From positions 186,001 through 250,000 of the forward strand of contig NZ_CP108132.1 in NCBI RefSeq assembly GCF_036203305.1: a stretch of DNA of 64,000 nt, read 5' to 3'. The notes beneath the pieces are model-generated. The model did no database searches and was not told the DNA's origin. It saw only the letters and a list, made by a program, of their open reading frames with translations. Shown piece after piece: positions 30,843-39,549 of the stretch (the stretch's first letter is position 1; every line of letters starts with the position of its first letter). A program made the position numbers and the translations under genes. The stretch is from Streptomyces sp. NBC_00190 (GTDB lineage: Bacteria > Actinomycetota > Actinomycetes > Streptomycetales > Streptomycetaceae).

Positions 30843-31645
30843 CAGAAGTTCCCCAGACCGCCGCAGACGTTCAGCGCCTGGGCCGTGATCGAGGCCGCGA
30901 ACGGCGTGGTCAGGTAGCCGACGAGACCGGCGACCTCCTCCGGGGTCGAGTAGCGGCCCAGCGGGATCTTCGCCTCGAACTCCTCCCGCACCTCGTCCAC
31001 GGACTTGTCCCACACGTTGGCGTACGCGGCGCGCACCCGGGCGGCCATCGGCGTCTCGACGTACCCCGGGCAGACCGCGTTGACGGTGGTCCCGGTCGTC
31101 GCGAGCTCCTTGCCGAGCGACTTGGTGAAGCCGACGACGGCGTGCTTGGAGGCCGTGTACGGCGCGGCGAGCACCACGCCCTGCTTGCCCGCGGTGGAGG
31201 CGATGTTGATGATGCGGCCGTACGGGCCCTCGCCGATCCCGCCGTTGCGGAGCACCTCGCGGGTCACCAGGAACACGCTGTTGAGGTTGGTGTCGATGAC
31301 CTCGTGCCACAGCTCGTCGGAGAGTTCGGCGGTCCGGCCGCCGCCGCTGCGCCCGGCGTTGTTGACCAGGATGCCGATGGGGCCGAAGGTCTCGACGGCC
31401 GCCGCGACGAGCGCGACGACGTCCTCCTTGTTCCGCACGTCGGCCGCCTTGCCCTCGACCTCCAGGCCCTCTTCCCGCAGGTCCTCGACGGCCTGCTTGA
31501 CGGCCGTCTCGGTGCGGGCGCAGATGAACACCTTGTGGCCGCGCCGGCCCAGGTCCCGGGCCACGGCCAGGCCGATCCCGCTGGTCGCGCCCGTGACCAG
31601 TGCCACGGAAGTGGCGGGCACCGTCTGTTCAGTCGTCGCCGTCAT
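30842..31645 (-). CDS. C9 ketoreductase, ActIII type
   Basis: A 267-residue SDR closely resembling the actinorhodin [10 protein letters not shown] at 18-25, NNAGRSGGG at 95-103 (ActIII has PGG here), Asn120, Ser150, Tyr163 and Lys167 as catalytic tetrad, and the end [11 protein letters not shown]. It reduces the C9 carbonyl of the nascent chain with NADPH before the first cyclisation. It overlaps the FAD monooxygenase upstream (ATGA) and the cyclase downstream by one base. The Pro-to-Ser change in the PGG loop, which influences stereochemistry in the family, is notable. Confidence 0.96.
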   Translation of the reverse strand: MTATTEQTVPATSVALVTGATSGIGLAVARDLGRRGHKVFICARTETAVKQAVEDLREEGLEVEGKAADVRNKEDVVALVAAAVETFGPIGILVNNAGRSGGGRTAELSDELWHEVIDTNLNSVFLVTREVLRNGGIGEGPYGRIINIASTAGKQGVVLAAPYTASKHAVVGFTKSLGKELATTGTTVNAVCPGYVETPMAARVRAAYANVWDKSVDEVREEFEAKIPLGRYSTPEEVAGLVGYLTTPFAASITAQALNVCGGLGNF

Positions 31646-33357
31646 CGTCGTCCCTCCAGGACTCGGGTGGTTGCCTCGACCGTGTCGGCAGGCGCTGGGG
31701 AGCCGACGGAGGAGCGCTGGAGAAGCACCGGGCCGAGCACGGACAGGGCCCGCTCCAGCCGTCGCCCGGTCAGCTCGGGGCCGCTCGCGGCCAGATAGCC
31801 GTCGGGGCGGATGAGCACCCAGCCGCCGGAGGCGAGGCCCAGCGCGTCGCGCAGCAGTCCGTCCGGGTCGGGCAGCGGCGCCGGCGCGGTGCCCGGGCGG
31901 GCGCCGACGGCCCGGACCGAGAGCCAGTCCCCGGCCACGCCGGCGGCGGCCTCGGCGGCCAGGCTCGCCTCGTCGCCGTCGGGCGCGTACAGCAGCGTCC
32001 AGCGGGGGTCGCGCAGTTCGGCGTGGAGCGCCGTCGCGGCAGGGCCCGCGGGCAGGCCGGCCGCGATCGCGGCGGCGCGCGAACCGGCCGGCTGCCGCAG
32101 CCCACCGTCCGTGCTGGTCAGCGGGGAGTCGGGGTAGCCCAGCAGCAGCCCGGACATGCCGCCGAGCACCTTGCGCTGGATGGCGCGGCGCAGCGGCGGG
32201 GCGCCCCGCACGACGGAGAAGACGGCCGGGAGCATCACCCCGGCCAGCGCGTTCTTGAACTGCACCAGGAAGGTGGCCTGCCGGGTGGAGCCGAGCAGCT
32301 TGCGGCCGACGGGCACCCGCTCCTGCCCGTACGTGGCGAGCAGCGGCCGCCCCGCCTGGCCGCGGGCGACCATGGCGAGCTTCCAGGCGAGGTTGTACGC
32401 CTCCTGGATGCCGGTGTTCATGCCCTGGCCGGAGGCCGGGCTGTGCACGTGCGCCGCGTCGCCCGCCACGAAGACCCGGCCCTGGTGCATGGCGGGCACC
32501 ATGCGCTGCTGGAAGGTGAAGACGGAGCTCCACTCGGGTTCGCCGACCAGCACCTCGCGGCCGAGTCCCGCGCTGAGCCGCTGCGAGAAGCGGGCGGCGC
32601 TCTCGCGCGCCTGGGCGGGGCTCGCGATGCCGGGGCCCGCGACGGGGGCGGTGTCGAGCAGCCGCCAGTGGCCCTCGCGCTGGTAGGGAACCATCATCAG
32701 GGCCTGACCGCCGGTGTGCACCCAGTAGATGGTGTCGGGCGGCAGGTCCATGGCCACCTGGGCGTCGGCCAGCTCCCAGGTCTCGCTGGACTCGCCGATC
32801 AGCGGCAGCCCGAGCTCCTTGCGCACGGTGCTGTGGCCGCCGTCGCAGCCGACCAGCCAGGCCGCCCGGTACTCCTCCGCGCGGCCGTCGCCGTGCTCCA
32901 GGCGGGCCCGTACGCCGCCCGGGTCCTGGCTGAAGCCGGTCAGCCGCACGTCCCATTCGACCGTGACGCCGAGCCGGCCGCAAGCCTCGCGCAGCAGTTC
33001 CTCGGTGCGGGTCTGCTCGATGACGACGGTGAAGGGGAAGCGGGTGGGCATCGAGGAGTAGTCGGCCTCCAGCCGCACCAGGCGCCGCCCGCCGGCGTAC
33101 ATCGTGAAGGCCTTGTTGTGCCGCCCGCTCGCGAGGACCGGTTCGGCCACTCCCATCTGGTCGAAGGTCTCGAGGGTCCGCGGGTGGACGGCGACCGCGC
33201 GGCTGGTGCGGGCGGGTCCGGGCGCCGCGTCGACGAGGCGTACGCGCACTCCGCGGCGGGCCAGTTCGTGGGCGGCGGTCAGGCCGACGGGGCCCGCGCC
33301 CACGACGAGCACCGAGGCCGGGTCCGGCACCGGCTGCCGTCCGACGAAGGTCACCAT
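31642..33357 (-). CDS. Three-domain FAD monooxygenase, aromatic hydroxylase type
   Basis: A 571-residue flavin hydroxylase of the PgaE/RdmE/MtmOIV type. It has VVGAGPVGLTAAHELARRG at residues ~18-36, the DG motif VGCDGGHSTVRKELG, the second FAD motif VFVAGDAAHVHSPASGQGMNTGIQEA, and a ~120-residue C-terminal thioredoxin-like domain. Such enzymes hydroxylate or Baeyer-Villiger-oxidise aromatic polyketides. The stop overlaps the ketoreductase start, so it is in the core operon. Confidence 0.94.
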   Translation of the reverse strand: MVTFVGRQPVPDPASVLVVGAGPVGLTAAHELARRGVRVRLVDAAPGPARTSRAVAVHPRTLETFDQMGVAEPVLASGRHNKAFTMYAGGRRLVRLEADYSSMPTRFPFTVVIEQTRTEELLREACGRLGVTVEWDVRLTGFSQDPGGVRARLEHGDGRAEEYRAAWLVGCDGGHSTVRKELGLPLIGESSETWELADAQVAMDLPPDTIYWVHTGGQALMMVPYQREGHWRLLDTAPVAGPGIASPAQARESAARFSQRLSAGLGREVLVGEPEWSSVFTFQQRMVPAMHQGRVFVAGDAAHVHSPASGQGMNTGIQEAYNLAWKLAMVARGQAGRPLLATYGQERVPVGRKLLGSTRQATFLVQFKNALAGVMLPAVFSVVRGAPPLRRAIQRKVLGGMSGLLLGYPDSPLTSTDGGLRQPAGSRAAAIAAGLPAGPAATALHAELRDPRWTLLYAPDGDEASLAAEAAAGVAGDWLSVRAVGARPGTAPAPLPDPDGLLRDALGLASGGWVLIRPDGYLAASGPELTGRRLERALSVLGPVLLQRSSVGSPAPADTVEATTRVLEGRR

Positions 33358-33429
33358 GGTGGTCGCTCTCTTCCGGGGGTCGAGGGGCGGAAAGGCCGGG
33401 GCAGGTGTCGGGGTGCAGATGTCCGGGCG

Positions 33430-35031
33430 TCAGACGGCGGCTTCGGCGGCCGCGCGGCCGCGCAGGGCCTGGCGCAGGGCGCGCCGTTCGGGCTTGCCCA
33501 CGGGCGTGCGGGGCACGGCGTCGACGACCTCGACGCGGCGGATCCACTCGAAGCGGGCGAGGCGCCGGTTGGCGCCGTCCACGATCGAGTCGAGGGTGTC
33601 GAGCAGGCCGGGTGCGGTGGGGTCGCGCAGGACGATCCCGGCCCAGGTGACGGCCCCATGCACGGGGTCGGGCCAGCCGACGACCACGCAGTCGGCCACC
33701 CGCGGGTCCTCGGCTAGCACGCTCTCGACGGCGGTGGGCGAGACGAGTTCGTTGTCGTGCTTGAAGACGTCCCCGAGCCGGTCCACCAGGAACAGTTCGC
33801 CGTCCTCGTTGAGGTAGCCGACGTCGCCGGTGGAGAACCAGCCGTCCGGGCCGGCCCCGGAGCCGTCCGGGCCGTCCAGGTAGCCGGCCATCAGCTGGGG
33901 CCCGCGCACCTGGACCTCGCCGGTGGCGTACACGTCCATCGGGCGGCGGGTGTCCAGGTGCACGATGCGGCATTCGGTGCCGGGCACGGTCCGGCCGACC
34001 GAGCCGCGGTGGCCGCCGTCGCCGGGGCTCTGGCAGTGCGAGAGCGGGGAGAGTTCGGCCATCCCGTAGCCCTGGATGACGGGCACGCCGAGCCGGGAGG
34101 AGAGCGCGTGGGCCGTGGCGGGGGCGAGCGCGGTGCCGCCGGAGAGGACCGCGGTCAGCTCGGGCCCGGCGGGCACGCCCTCGGGCCGTGGGCCGGTGCC
34201 CGCGAGCATCCCGGCCAGCCGTTGCAGCCGGGCGGGCAGCCCGTAGTAGTGCGTGGCGCCGCTGCGAGCGGCCAGCGCGAGCGAGGCCAGCGGGTCGGGG
34301 TCGGCGCACAGGACCTGGCAGGCGCCCGCGAACACGGCCGAGTTCAGGTGCATGGTGTGGTAGAGCGGCAGGTGGTTGAGGGTGACGGAGCGGCTGTCCA
34401 GGTGGTGGGCGGCGGCCGTCTGCGCGGCGTTGGCGACCAGGTTGCGGTGGGTGAGCCGGACCCCGCGGGGCCGCCCGGTGGTGCCGGTCGTGAACTGGAC
34501 GCAGGCGTCGGCGTCGAGATCGGGGCCGGGCCCGGTGAGCCCGGCGGGAACCGCAACCGACGGGACGGCGAGGGCCACGGCGAGCGGGACGCAGTCCCCG
34601 GGCACCACGCCGTCGTCCGCGTCGGTCACCACGACCGCGCGCAGCGCCGGCAGCCGGTCGCGCAGCTTCGTGAGCACCTCGGCGGTGGCCGACGGCACGA
34701 AGGCGACCTCGACGGCGGCGGCCGTGAAGACGTGCACCAGCCCCGCCTCCCTGATCAGCGGGTTGACCAGCACGGCCGTACCGCCGCCGCGCATGGCTCC
34801 GTAGTACGCGGCGGGGAACTCCGGGCCGAGGACGCCCGCCACGCCGATCCGGGCTCCGGGGCCGCCGGCGAGGTGGGTGACGCACGCGGCGAACCGGTCG
34901 GTGAGGGCGTCGAGTTCCGCGAAGGTGGCCGCGGCGGAGGCCGTGCGCACGGCGCAGCCGTCCGGGTCGCGCTCGGCGGCGCGGCGCAGCAGGCCGTCCA
35001 GGGGCAGCTGAGGGTACGCGAATCTCGGCAC
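33430..35031 (-). CDS. Acyl-CoA ligase-like AMP-forming enzyme
   Basis: A 533-residue ANL-superfamily enzyme. The P-loop is FTTGTTGRPRGV, the A5 motif YGMAEL, A8 GWFSTGDVGYLNEDGELFLVDR, and the C-terminal catalytic Lys is in RTPVGKPERR. The GTG at 35031 follows a GGAGGAG site at 6 bases. It may activate a carboxylic acid as starter or side chain and load CoA or a carrier protein; the tandem ACP and KS-like protein at 39.5-41.9 kb are possible partners. It is the first gene of the core operon and has a SARP-like site 55-72 bases upstream. Confidence 0.9.
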   Translation of the reverse strand: MPRFAYPQLPLDGLLRRAAERDPDGCAVRTASAAATFAELDALTDRFAACVTHLAGGPGARIGVAGVLGPEFPAAYYGAMRGGGTAVLVNPLIREAGLVHVFTAAAVEVAFVPSATAEVLTKLRDRLPALRAVVVTDADDGVVPGDCVPLAVALAVPSVAVPAGLTGPGPDLDADACVQFTTGTTGRPRGVRLTHRNLVANAAQTAAAHHLDSRSVTLNHLPLYHTMHLNSAVFAGACQVLCADPDPLASLALAARSGATHYYGLPARLQRLAGMLAGTGPRPEGVPAGPELTAVLSGGTALAPATAHALSSRLGVPVIQGYGMAELSPLSHCQSPGDGGHRGSVGRTVPGTECRIVHLDTRRPMDVYATGEVQVRGPQLMAGYLDGPDGSGAGPDGWFSTGDVGYLNEDGELFLVDRLGDVFKHDNELVSPTAVESVLAEDPRVADCVVVGWPDPVHGAVTWAGIVLRDPTAPGLLDTLDSIVDGANRRLARFEWIRRVEVVDAVPRTPVGKPERRALRQALRGRAAAEAAV

Positions 35032-35085
35032 GGCACGCTCCTCCTGATCGGACTGACCGGATGAGTCCCTACGGTCGGTCCGGGC

Positions 35086-35103
35086 GCTTGAGGAGGGTTC
35101 GAA
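35086..35103 (-). promoter_or_regulatory. Candidate SARP site upstream of the core PKS operon
   Basis: On the minus strand TTCGAAC-N4-CTCAAGC, 11-bp period, 55 bases before the ligase start. It is almost the same as the site at 193-210. A TAGGGA sequence some 14 bases downstream could serve as -10. It lies in the divergent gap with the SnoaL-like gene. Confidence 0.55.
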
Positions 35104-35137
35104 GAGTGCTCGATGTGCCGTGCAGAGGCTGTACACC

Positions 35138-35599
35138 ATGACCACACCCACCGAAGCGACGGACCGGTCCGCCCACGAGCAGCCCGAGTTCGGTGTGCTG
35201 TACGCCGAGATCCAGCAGTTCTACGCGCACCAGATGCAGCTCTTCGACTCGTTCCTGGCCGAGTCGTGGGCCGGTACGTTCACCGAGGAGGCCGTCTTCG
35301 ACGTGCCGACGCTGCCGCACCCGGTGCGCGGGCGGGCCGGGCTGGTCGCCTGCGTGCGGCACAACGAGGAGGCGGCGCGGCGGACCGGCGAGCGGCTGCG
35401 GCACTGGCTCGGCATGCTCGACGTACAGCCGCGGCCCGACGGCACGGTGCACACCCGCGCCTACGAGCTGGTGTACTTGACCCCGCCCGGCGGGGAGCCC
35501 ACGGTGCACCGGGTGTGCGTCATGGAGGACACGCTGGTGCGCCGCCGCGGCCACTGGCGCACCGCCCACCGCGTGGTCTCCCGCGACGACCTGCGTTGA
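35138..35599 (+). CDS. SnoaL-like (NTF2-fold) protein
   Basis: A 153-residue protein with the NTF2-like alpha+beta cone fold: FYAHQMQLFDSFLAESWAGTFTEEAVFDVP near residues 24-55 and a C-terminal WRTAHRVVSRDDLR strand. The family includes the polyketide cyclase SnoaL, scytalone-type dehydratases and ring-hydroxylating dioxygenase beta subunits. The ATG at 35138 follows AGAGG at 9 bases. It is the only plus-strand gene in the biosynthetic block, divergent from the core operon. A late ring cyclisation or dehydration role fits; exact chemistry unknown. Confidence 0.82.
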   Translation: MTTPTEATDRSAHEQPEFGVLYAEIQQFYAHQMQLFDSFLAESWAGTFTEEAVFDVPTLPHPVRGRAGLVACVRHNEEAARRTGERLRHWLGMLDVQPRPDGTVHTRAYELVYLTPPGGEPTVHRVCVMEDTLVRRRGHWRTAHRVVSRDDLR

Positions 35600-35611
35600 G
35601 GACGACCGGCG

Positions 35612-36880
35612 TCAGACGCGGGTCACCACCAGCGCGCTGTGCGTGCCGCCGAAGCCGCTGCCCACCGTGAGGGCGGTCCGCACGCGCTGCTCGCGCGCGG
35701 TGAGCGGCGTGTAGTCGAGGTCGCAGGCCGGGTCGGGCTCGTGCAGGTTCGCGGTCGGCGGCACCACGCCGTGTTCGACGGCGAGCAGGCAGGCGGCCAC
35801 GGCGAGGGCGCCGAGCGCCCCCAGCGAATACCCGATCATGGAGGCGACGGCGCTGACCGGCACGTGGTGCGCGTGCGCGCCCAGGGCCCGCTTGAGGGCC
35901 ACCGTCTCGTGGACGTCGCCGCTGCGGGTCCCCGAGCCGTGCGCGGCCACGTGGCCCACCGCCCCGGGGTCCAGGCGTGCCTCGTCCAGCGCGGCGCGGA
36001 CGGCCTCGGCGAGATCGGCGCCGCCGGCCCGCAGCCCGGTCATGTGGTAGGCGCTGCTGCGCGAACCGAACCCGGCGATCTCCGCGTACACGTGGGCGCC
36101 GCGGCGCCGCGCGTGCTCCAGCTCCTCCACCACGAGCATGGCCGCGCCCTCGCCCAGGACGAACCCGTCGCGGGTGCGGTCGAAGGGCCGGGCGGCGCCC
36201 TGCGGATCCTCGTTGCGCTGGTGGGAGGCGATGCGGACGGCGTCGAAGGAAGCCAGCGTCATCGGCGAGATCGGCGCCTCGCTCCCCCCGGCGACCATCA
36301 CGTCGGCGCCGCCCTCGCGGATCAGGTCGACGGCGTGCCCGATCGCGTCCAGGCCCGAGGTGCAGCCGCTGGACAGCAAGGACACCGGGCCCTGGGAGCC
36401 GACGGTACGGGCCACCTCGGCGGCCATGGAGGAGGGCACGAAGTAGTCGTACAGCCGCTCCGCCACCCGCCCCGGCTGCGACGCAGGGCAGCCGGTGGCG
36501 CGGCCCGCGGCGGCGGCGAACTCCCGGTCGAGGGAGCTCGCGCAGCCGAGCGCGCTGCCCAGGGTGACCCCGCAGCGCAGCGGGTCGAGTCCCTGCGGCC
36601 CGCCCGGCCCGCCCAGCCCGCTGTCGGCCAGAGCCTCCCGGGCCCCCGCCACCGCGAACTGGGCACCGCGGTCGAGCCGCAGGGCCTCGGCCAGGCTGAG
36701 CCCGCAGCCCAGCTCGTCGAAGTCGGCCTCGGCGGCGACCCGGGAGCGGAACCCGGAGGCGTCGAAGCGGGTCAGGGCGCGGGTGGCGGTCCGCCCGGAG
36801 GTGAGCAGATCCCAGAAGCCCGGCACACCGACCCCGCCCGGCGCGACCACGCCCAGGCCGGTGACGACGGCCCGCCTCAC
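35612..36880 (-). CDS. Second KSalpha-like ketosynthase lacking the Lys/His catalytic pair
   Basis: A 422-residue paralogue of the cluster KSalpha, similar along its entire length. Cys173 (SSGCTSG) and His314 (AAHGSGT) are kept, but the [10 protein letters not shown] block reads ASMIGYSLGA, so the catalytic Lys and His are Ala346 and Tyr351. Decarboxylative chain extension should be impaired. An acyl-transfer, priming or structural role is possible. No partner KSbeta adjoins it. The GTG start overlaps... in order: it is upstream of and overlaps the type II thioesterase gene end by GTGA, so the thioesterase is transcribed first. Confidence 0.93.
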   Translation of the reverse strand: MRRAVVTGLGVVAPGGVGVPGFWDLLTSGRTATRALTRFDASGFRSRVAAEADFDELGCGLSLAEALRLDRGAQFAVAGAREALADSGLGGPGGPQGLDPLRCGVTLGSALGCASSLDREFAAAAGRATGCPASQPGRVAERLYDYFVPSSMAAEVARTVGSQGPVSLLSSGCTSGLDAIGHAVDLIREGGADVMVAGGSEAPISPMTLASFDAVRIASHQRNEDPQGAARPFDRTRDGFVLGEGAAMLVVEELEHARRRGAHVYAEIAGFGSRSSAYHMTGLRAGGADLAEAVRAALDEARLDPGAVGHVAAHGSGTRSGDVHETVALKRALGAHAHHVPVSAVASMIGYSLGALGALAVAACLLAVEHGVVPPTANLHEPDPACDLDYTPLTAREQRVRTALTVGSGFGGTHSALVVTRV

Positions 36881-37632
36881 CGGCCCCGCGCCACGGCCGG
36901 CGCGGGCGTCGCCGCCCGCTCCACGACACGCGCGGCCCGCCCGATCAGCCGGGGCAGGGCCTTGTCGCGTACGAAGAAGTGCCCGCCCGGGACGGTGCGG
37001 TGGGCGAACGGGCCGGTGGTCCAGCGCGCCCAGCCGGCCAGCGCCTCGGGGGTGCCCAGCGTGTCCTCGCGTCCGGCGACGGCCAGGACCGGCACCGGGA
37101 GCGGGCCCGCGTCCCCGGGTTCCCGGGCCGCGGCGCGCAGCGCTCCGGCGAGCCTGAGGTCGTCACGCAGGACGGGGAAGACGGATCGGTGCCACAGGTC
37201 ACCGGGGGCGGTTCCGGCCGGCACCGCGTCGAGGGTGTCCAGGACTTGGAGCAGTTCGGCGTCGGGCAGGTCCGCGCAGGTCGCGAGCGCGGCAGGCGCG
37301 TCGGGCGGCGGCAGGGCCCCGATCGCGAGCAGGGCGGGCAGCGGCAGCCCGCACGCGTGCAGGTGCCGGGCCAGGGTGTAGGCGACCATGCCGCCGAGGC
37401 TGTGGCCGTACAGCACGTACGGCTCCCCCGCCCGTACGGCCGTTTCGACCAGCGGGGCCAGGTCCGCCAGGAGGGCGTCCCGGTCGGTCACCCGTGCCTC
37501 GCCGCGCCGCCCGTCCCGCCCGGGCAGCAGCCACGCCTTCGTCTCCACTCCCGGCCCGACCAGCCTCGGCCAGCGGTGGAAGGCCGAGACCCCGGCCCCC
37601 GCGTGTGCGAAGCACAGCACCCGTACGCCCAT
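36877..37632 (-). CDS. Type II thioesterase
   Basis: A 251-residue alpha/beta hydrolase. The nucleophile motif GHSLGG places Ser78 and the His motif is VPGGHFF, both typical of editing thioesterases that free stalled carrier proteins. The start MGVRVLCFAHAGAG at 37632 lies 7-8 bases after AAGG; another ATG is 6 bases upstream. The stop overlaps the start of the KS paralogue gene (GTGA), suggesting the two work together. Confidence 0.93.
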   Translation of the reverse strand: MGVRVLCFAHAGAGVSAFHRWPRLVGPGVETKAWLLPGRDGRRGEARVTDRDALLADLAPLVETAVRAGEPYVLYGHSLGGMVAYTLARHLHACGLPLPALLAIGALPPPDAPAALATCADLPDAELLQVLDTLDAVPAGTAPGDLWHRSVFPVLRDDLRLAGALRAAAREPGDAGPLPVPVLAVAGREDTLGTPEALAGWARWTTGPFAHRTVPGGHFFVRDKALPRLIGRAARVVERAATPAPAVARGR

Positions 37633-37682
37633 CCCCATGCCCTTCTGTGTCGAAATCCGGTCCGTCGTCGGCCTGTCGCGCC

Positions 37683-38504
37683 TTACGCCGCGTACAGGTT
37701 GAAGGTCGAGCCGCGGCGCGGTCCCGCGGGCACGTCCAGGGCCGGGTCGACGGCGAGCATCGCATGGTGCAGCCGCTGCAGCTGCGGCGAGGGCTCGACG
37801 CCGAGCTCCTCGATCAGCCGGGCGCGGAGCCTGCGGTAGATGTCGAGGGCGGTGGCCTGGCGGCCCGAGCGGTAGAAGGCCACCATCGCCTGCGAGTGCA
37901 GCCCCTCGTGCTGCGGGTGGCGGGCGATCATCTCCTTCAGTTCGGCGAGGAGTTCGGTGTGCCGGCCCAGCCGCAGGTCCACGTCGATGCGCCGCTCGGT
38001 GGTCACGAGCCGGCTCTCCTCCAGACGCATGACCTCGATCTCCAGGATCGGCCCCACCCGTACGTCGACCAGCGCGTGCCCCTGCCACAGGCCGAGTGCC
38101 CGGCGCAGCAGCACGGCTGCGGTCTCGTCGTCCCCCTTGTCGAAGGCACTCTGGCCGCTCGCGACCAGCTGCTCGTATTCGTGGACGTCCACGGACTCCG
38201 GCGGCATTTGCAGGAGGTAGCCCCCGTGGCGGGTCGCCAGCAGCTCCTTGGCATTTCCCGGGGCCCCCGGACCCATGGCCGTGCCGAGCCGCCGGCGAAG
38301 TTGAAGTATGTACGTCTGGAGGGTGGTCAGCGCGCTGTGCGGAAGCTGCGTCCCCCATATTTCTTCCATAAGCGTCGGTACGGGCATGACCCGGCCAGGG
38401 TAGAGCGCGAGCAGCGCCAGGATCTGGCGCGGCTTCCTGGCGGTCGGAACAATCGAGCCCCCGTTGACCTCGGCACTCAACGGACCCAGAACCTGAATCT
38501 TCAT
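37683..38504 (-). CDS. SARP-family pathway activator
   Basis: A 273-residue regulator: N-terminal OmpR-like winged helix (MKIQVLGPLSAEV through HGGYLLQM, residues 1-100) and bacterial transcriptional activation domain (residues ~105-250, with ELLAELKEMIARHPQHEGLHSQAM). This is the ActII-ORF4/RedD architecture. A GGAGGAG site precedes the ATG. SARP-like heptamers lie 90-118 bases upstream of its own start, suggesting autoactivation. It is the best candidate to bind the 11-bp-spaced sites found before seven genes here. No TTA codon was noticed. Confidence 0.95.
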   Translation of the reverse strand: MKIQVLGPLSAEVNGGSIVPTARKPRQILALLALYPGRVMPVPTLMEEIWGTQLPHSALTTLQTYILQLRRRLGTAMGPGAPGNAKELLATRHGGYLLQMPPESVDVHEYEQLVASGQSAFDKGDDETAAVLLRRALGLWQGHALVDVRVGPILEIEVMRLEESRLVTTERRIDVDLRLGRHTELLAELKEMIARHPQHEGLHSQAMVAFYRSGRQATALDIYRRLRARLIEELGVEPSPQLQRLHHAMLAVDPALDVPAGPRRGSTFNLYAA

Positions 38505-38775
38505 GGTCTCCTCCGTCACTAACGTCGAGTTCCCGTCGATTTCCAGCCTTCGACTCGTGCACGGTAGCGGGACCCAGGGAATAGCCGCCAAAACCTTGAG
38601 CAGCCGTCGAGCGGCCTTCCAACCCATTGAATTCCGGACCCCTTCCGACCCGGCGGAATGCCTAATTCAGGGGGTCGGCCCGGCATTCCGGTTATCACCT
38701 CCGATTCAACCGGTACTCGATATCTCCTCGAATTTTCGGGGGAAGTCGAGAACTGGCTGAGAGGCGGGGGGTGTT
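38505..38775. other. Upstream region of the first SARP gene (271 bases, no gene)
   Basis: The stretch is AT-richer than its surroundings and shows no coding bias. It contains the candidate SARP box at 38594-38622 and, on the minus strand, a CTATTC sequence about 8-9 bases beyond the last heptamer that could be a -10 element. Nothing else was recognised. Confidence 0.5.
38594..38622 (-). promoter_or_regulatory. Candidate SARP autoregulatory site
   Basis: On the minus strand: TTGGAAG-N4-CTCGACG-N4-CTCAAGG, three heptamers with an 11-bp period, 90 bases upstream of the SARP start. A CTATTC -10-like element follows at the spacing expected for SARP promoters. Confidence 0.5.
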
Positions 38776-39549
38776 TCAGGTCAGGGCGAGGACGCGGGGC
38801 GTGGCGCGCCCCCAGGGGAATCCGGTGCGCAGGTCCGCGGCGGGCGACCCCGCCCCGGCCGGCGTGCCGGTCTCGACCGCGACCGCGGCGACGGTCTCCG
38901 CCGCCGGCTCGAACTCCAGGAAGCGCCAGCGGTCCGGCCGGCCGTCCCCGGCCACGGTGAGGACCGGCGGACCGTCTTCGTCCGCCCGCGTGAAGGCGTA
39001 CTCCTCCTGGGCCGGGCCCGGGCCGAGGCCGAGGCCGCGCGCTTTCGCGTACGCCTGCCTGAGCGTCCACAGCCGCAGCGCGCGGCGGGTGCGCGAAGGC
39101 CCGGCGGGCGCGCGGGCGATCCAGTCCCGCTCCGCCCGCGCGAAGCCCTCGGCGATGCTCTCCAGGGCGGCCGCGCCGCGGCCCGTGTGCTCGACGTCCA
39201 CGCCGATGCGGTGGCCGCGGGCCACGCCCACGAGCGTGTGGGCGTGGGTGCGGGACAGGCTGAAGTCCAGCGCCCCGCCGCCGCGCGGCAGTCCTTCCGC
39301 CGGGGGCCGCAGGAAGGGCCGTCCGTGCGCGGAGCGCCGCAGGTCGGCCTCCGCCTCGGGGATTCCGGTCTCCAGGGCCAGGACCCGGCGCAGGAGCGTG
39401 TGCGCCACGAGGTACCGGCGCCGGTCCCGTTCGAAGTGGAACCGGGTGGCGGTCTCCTGCTCGTGGGCGTCGAGCCAGTGCGCGGCGAGGGTGGCGGCGA
39501 GCCCCGGGGCGAGATCGGCCTCGGGGCAGAACCAGAGGCTGACGCTCAC
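38776..39549 (-). CDS. Second phosphopantetheinyl transferase, altered WxxKE motif
   Basis: A 257-residue Sfp-type PPTase. IGVDVE gives Asp118 and Glu120, and DFSLSRTHAHTLVGVA is the CoA-binding strand, but the usual WxxKEAxxK reads WTLRQAYAKA, with Arg164 for Lys and Gln165 for the Mg-binding Glu. Activity may be lowered or selective. The GTG start overlaps the KS-like stop by GTGA, and the tandem ACP lies just upstream, so its natural target is probably that ACP. The other PPTase (18.4 kb) has normal motifs. Confidence 0.88.
   Translation of the reverse strand: MSVSLWFCPEADLAPGLAATLAAHWLDAHEQETATRFHFERDRRRYLVAHTLLRRVLALETGIPEAEADLRRSAHGRPFLRPPAEGLPRGGGALDFSLSRTHAHTLVGVARGHRIGVDVEHTGRGAAALESIAEGFARAERDWIARAPAGPSRTRRALRLWTLRQAYAKARGLGLGPGPAQEEYAFTRADEDGPPVLTVAGDGRPDRWRFLEFEPAAETVAAVAVETGTPAGAGSPAADLRTGFPWGRATPRVLALT

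Noticed and set aside
38369..38371. TTA (bldA-type) codon in the first SARP gene
   Set aside because: The TTA triplet is out of frame (the codons are CTT ATG), so it is not a leucine codon.
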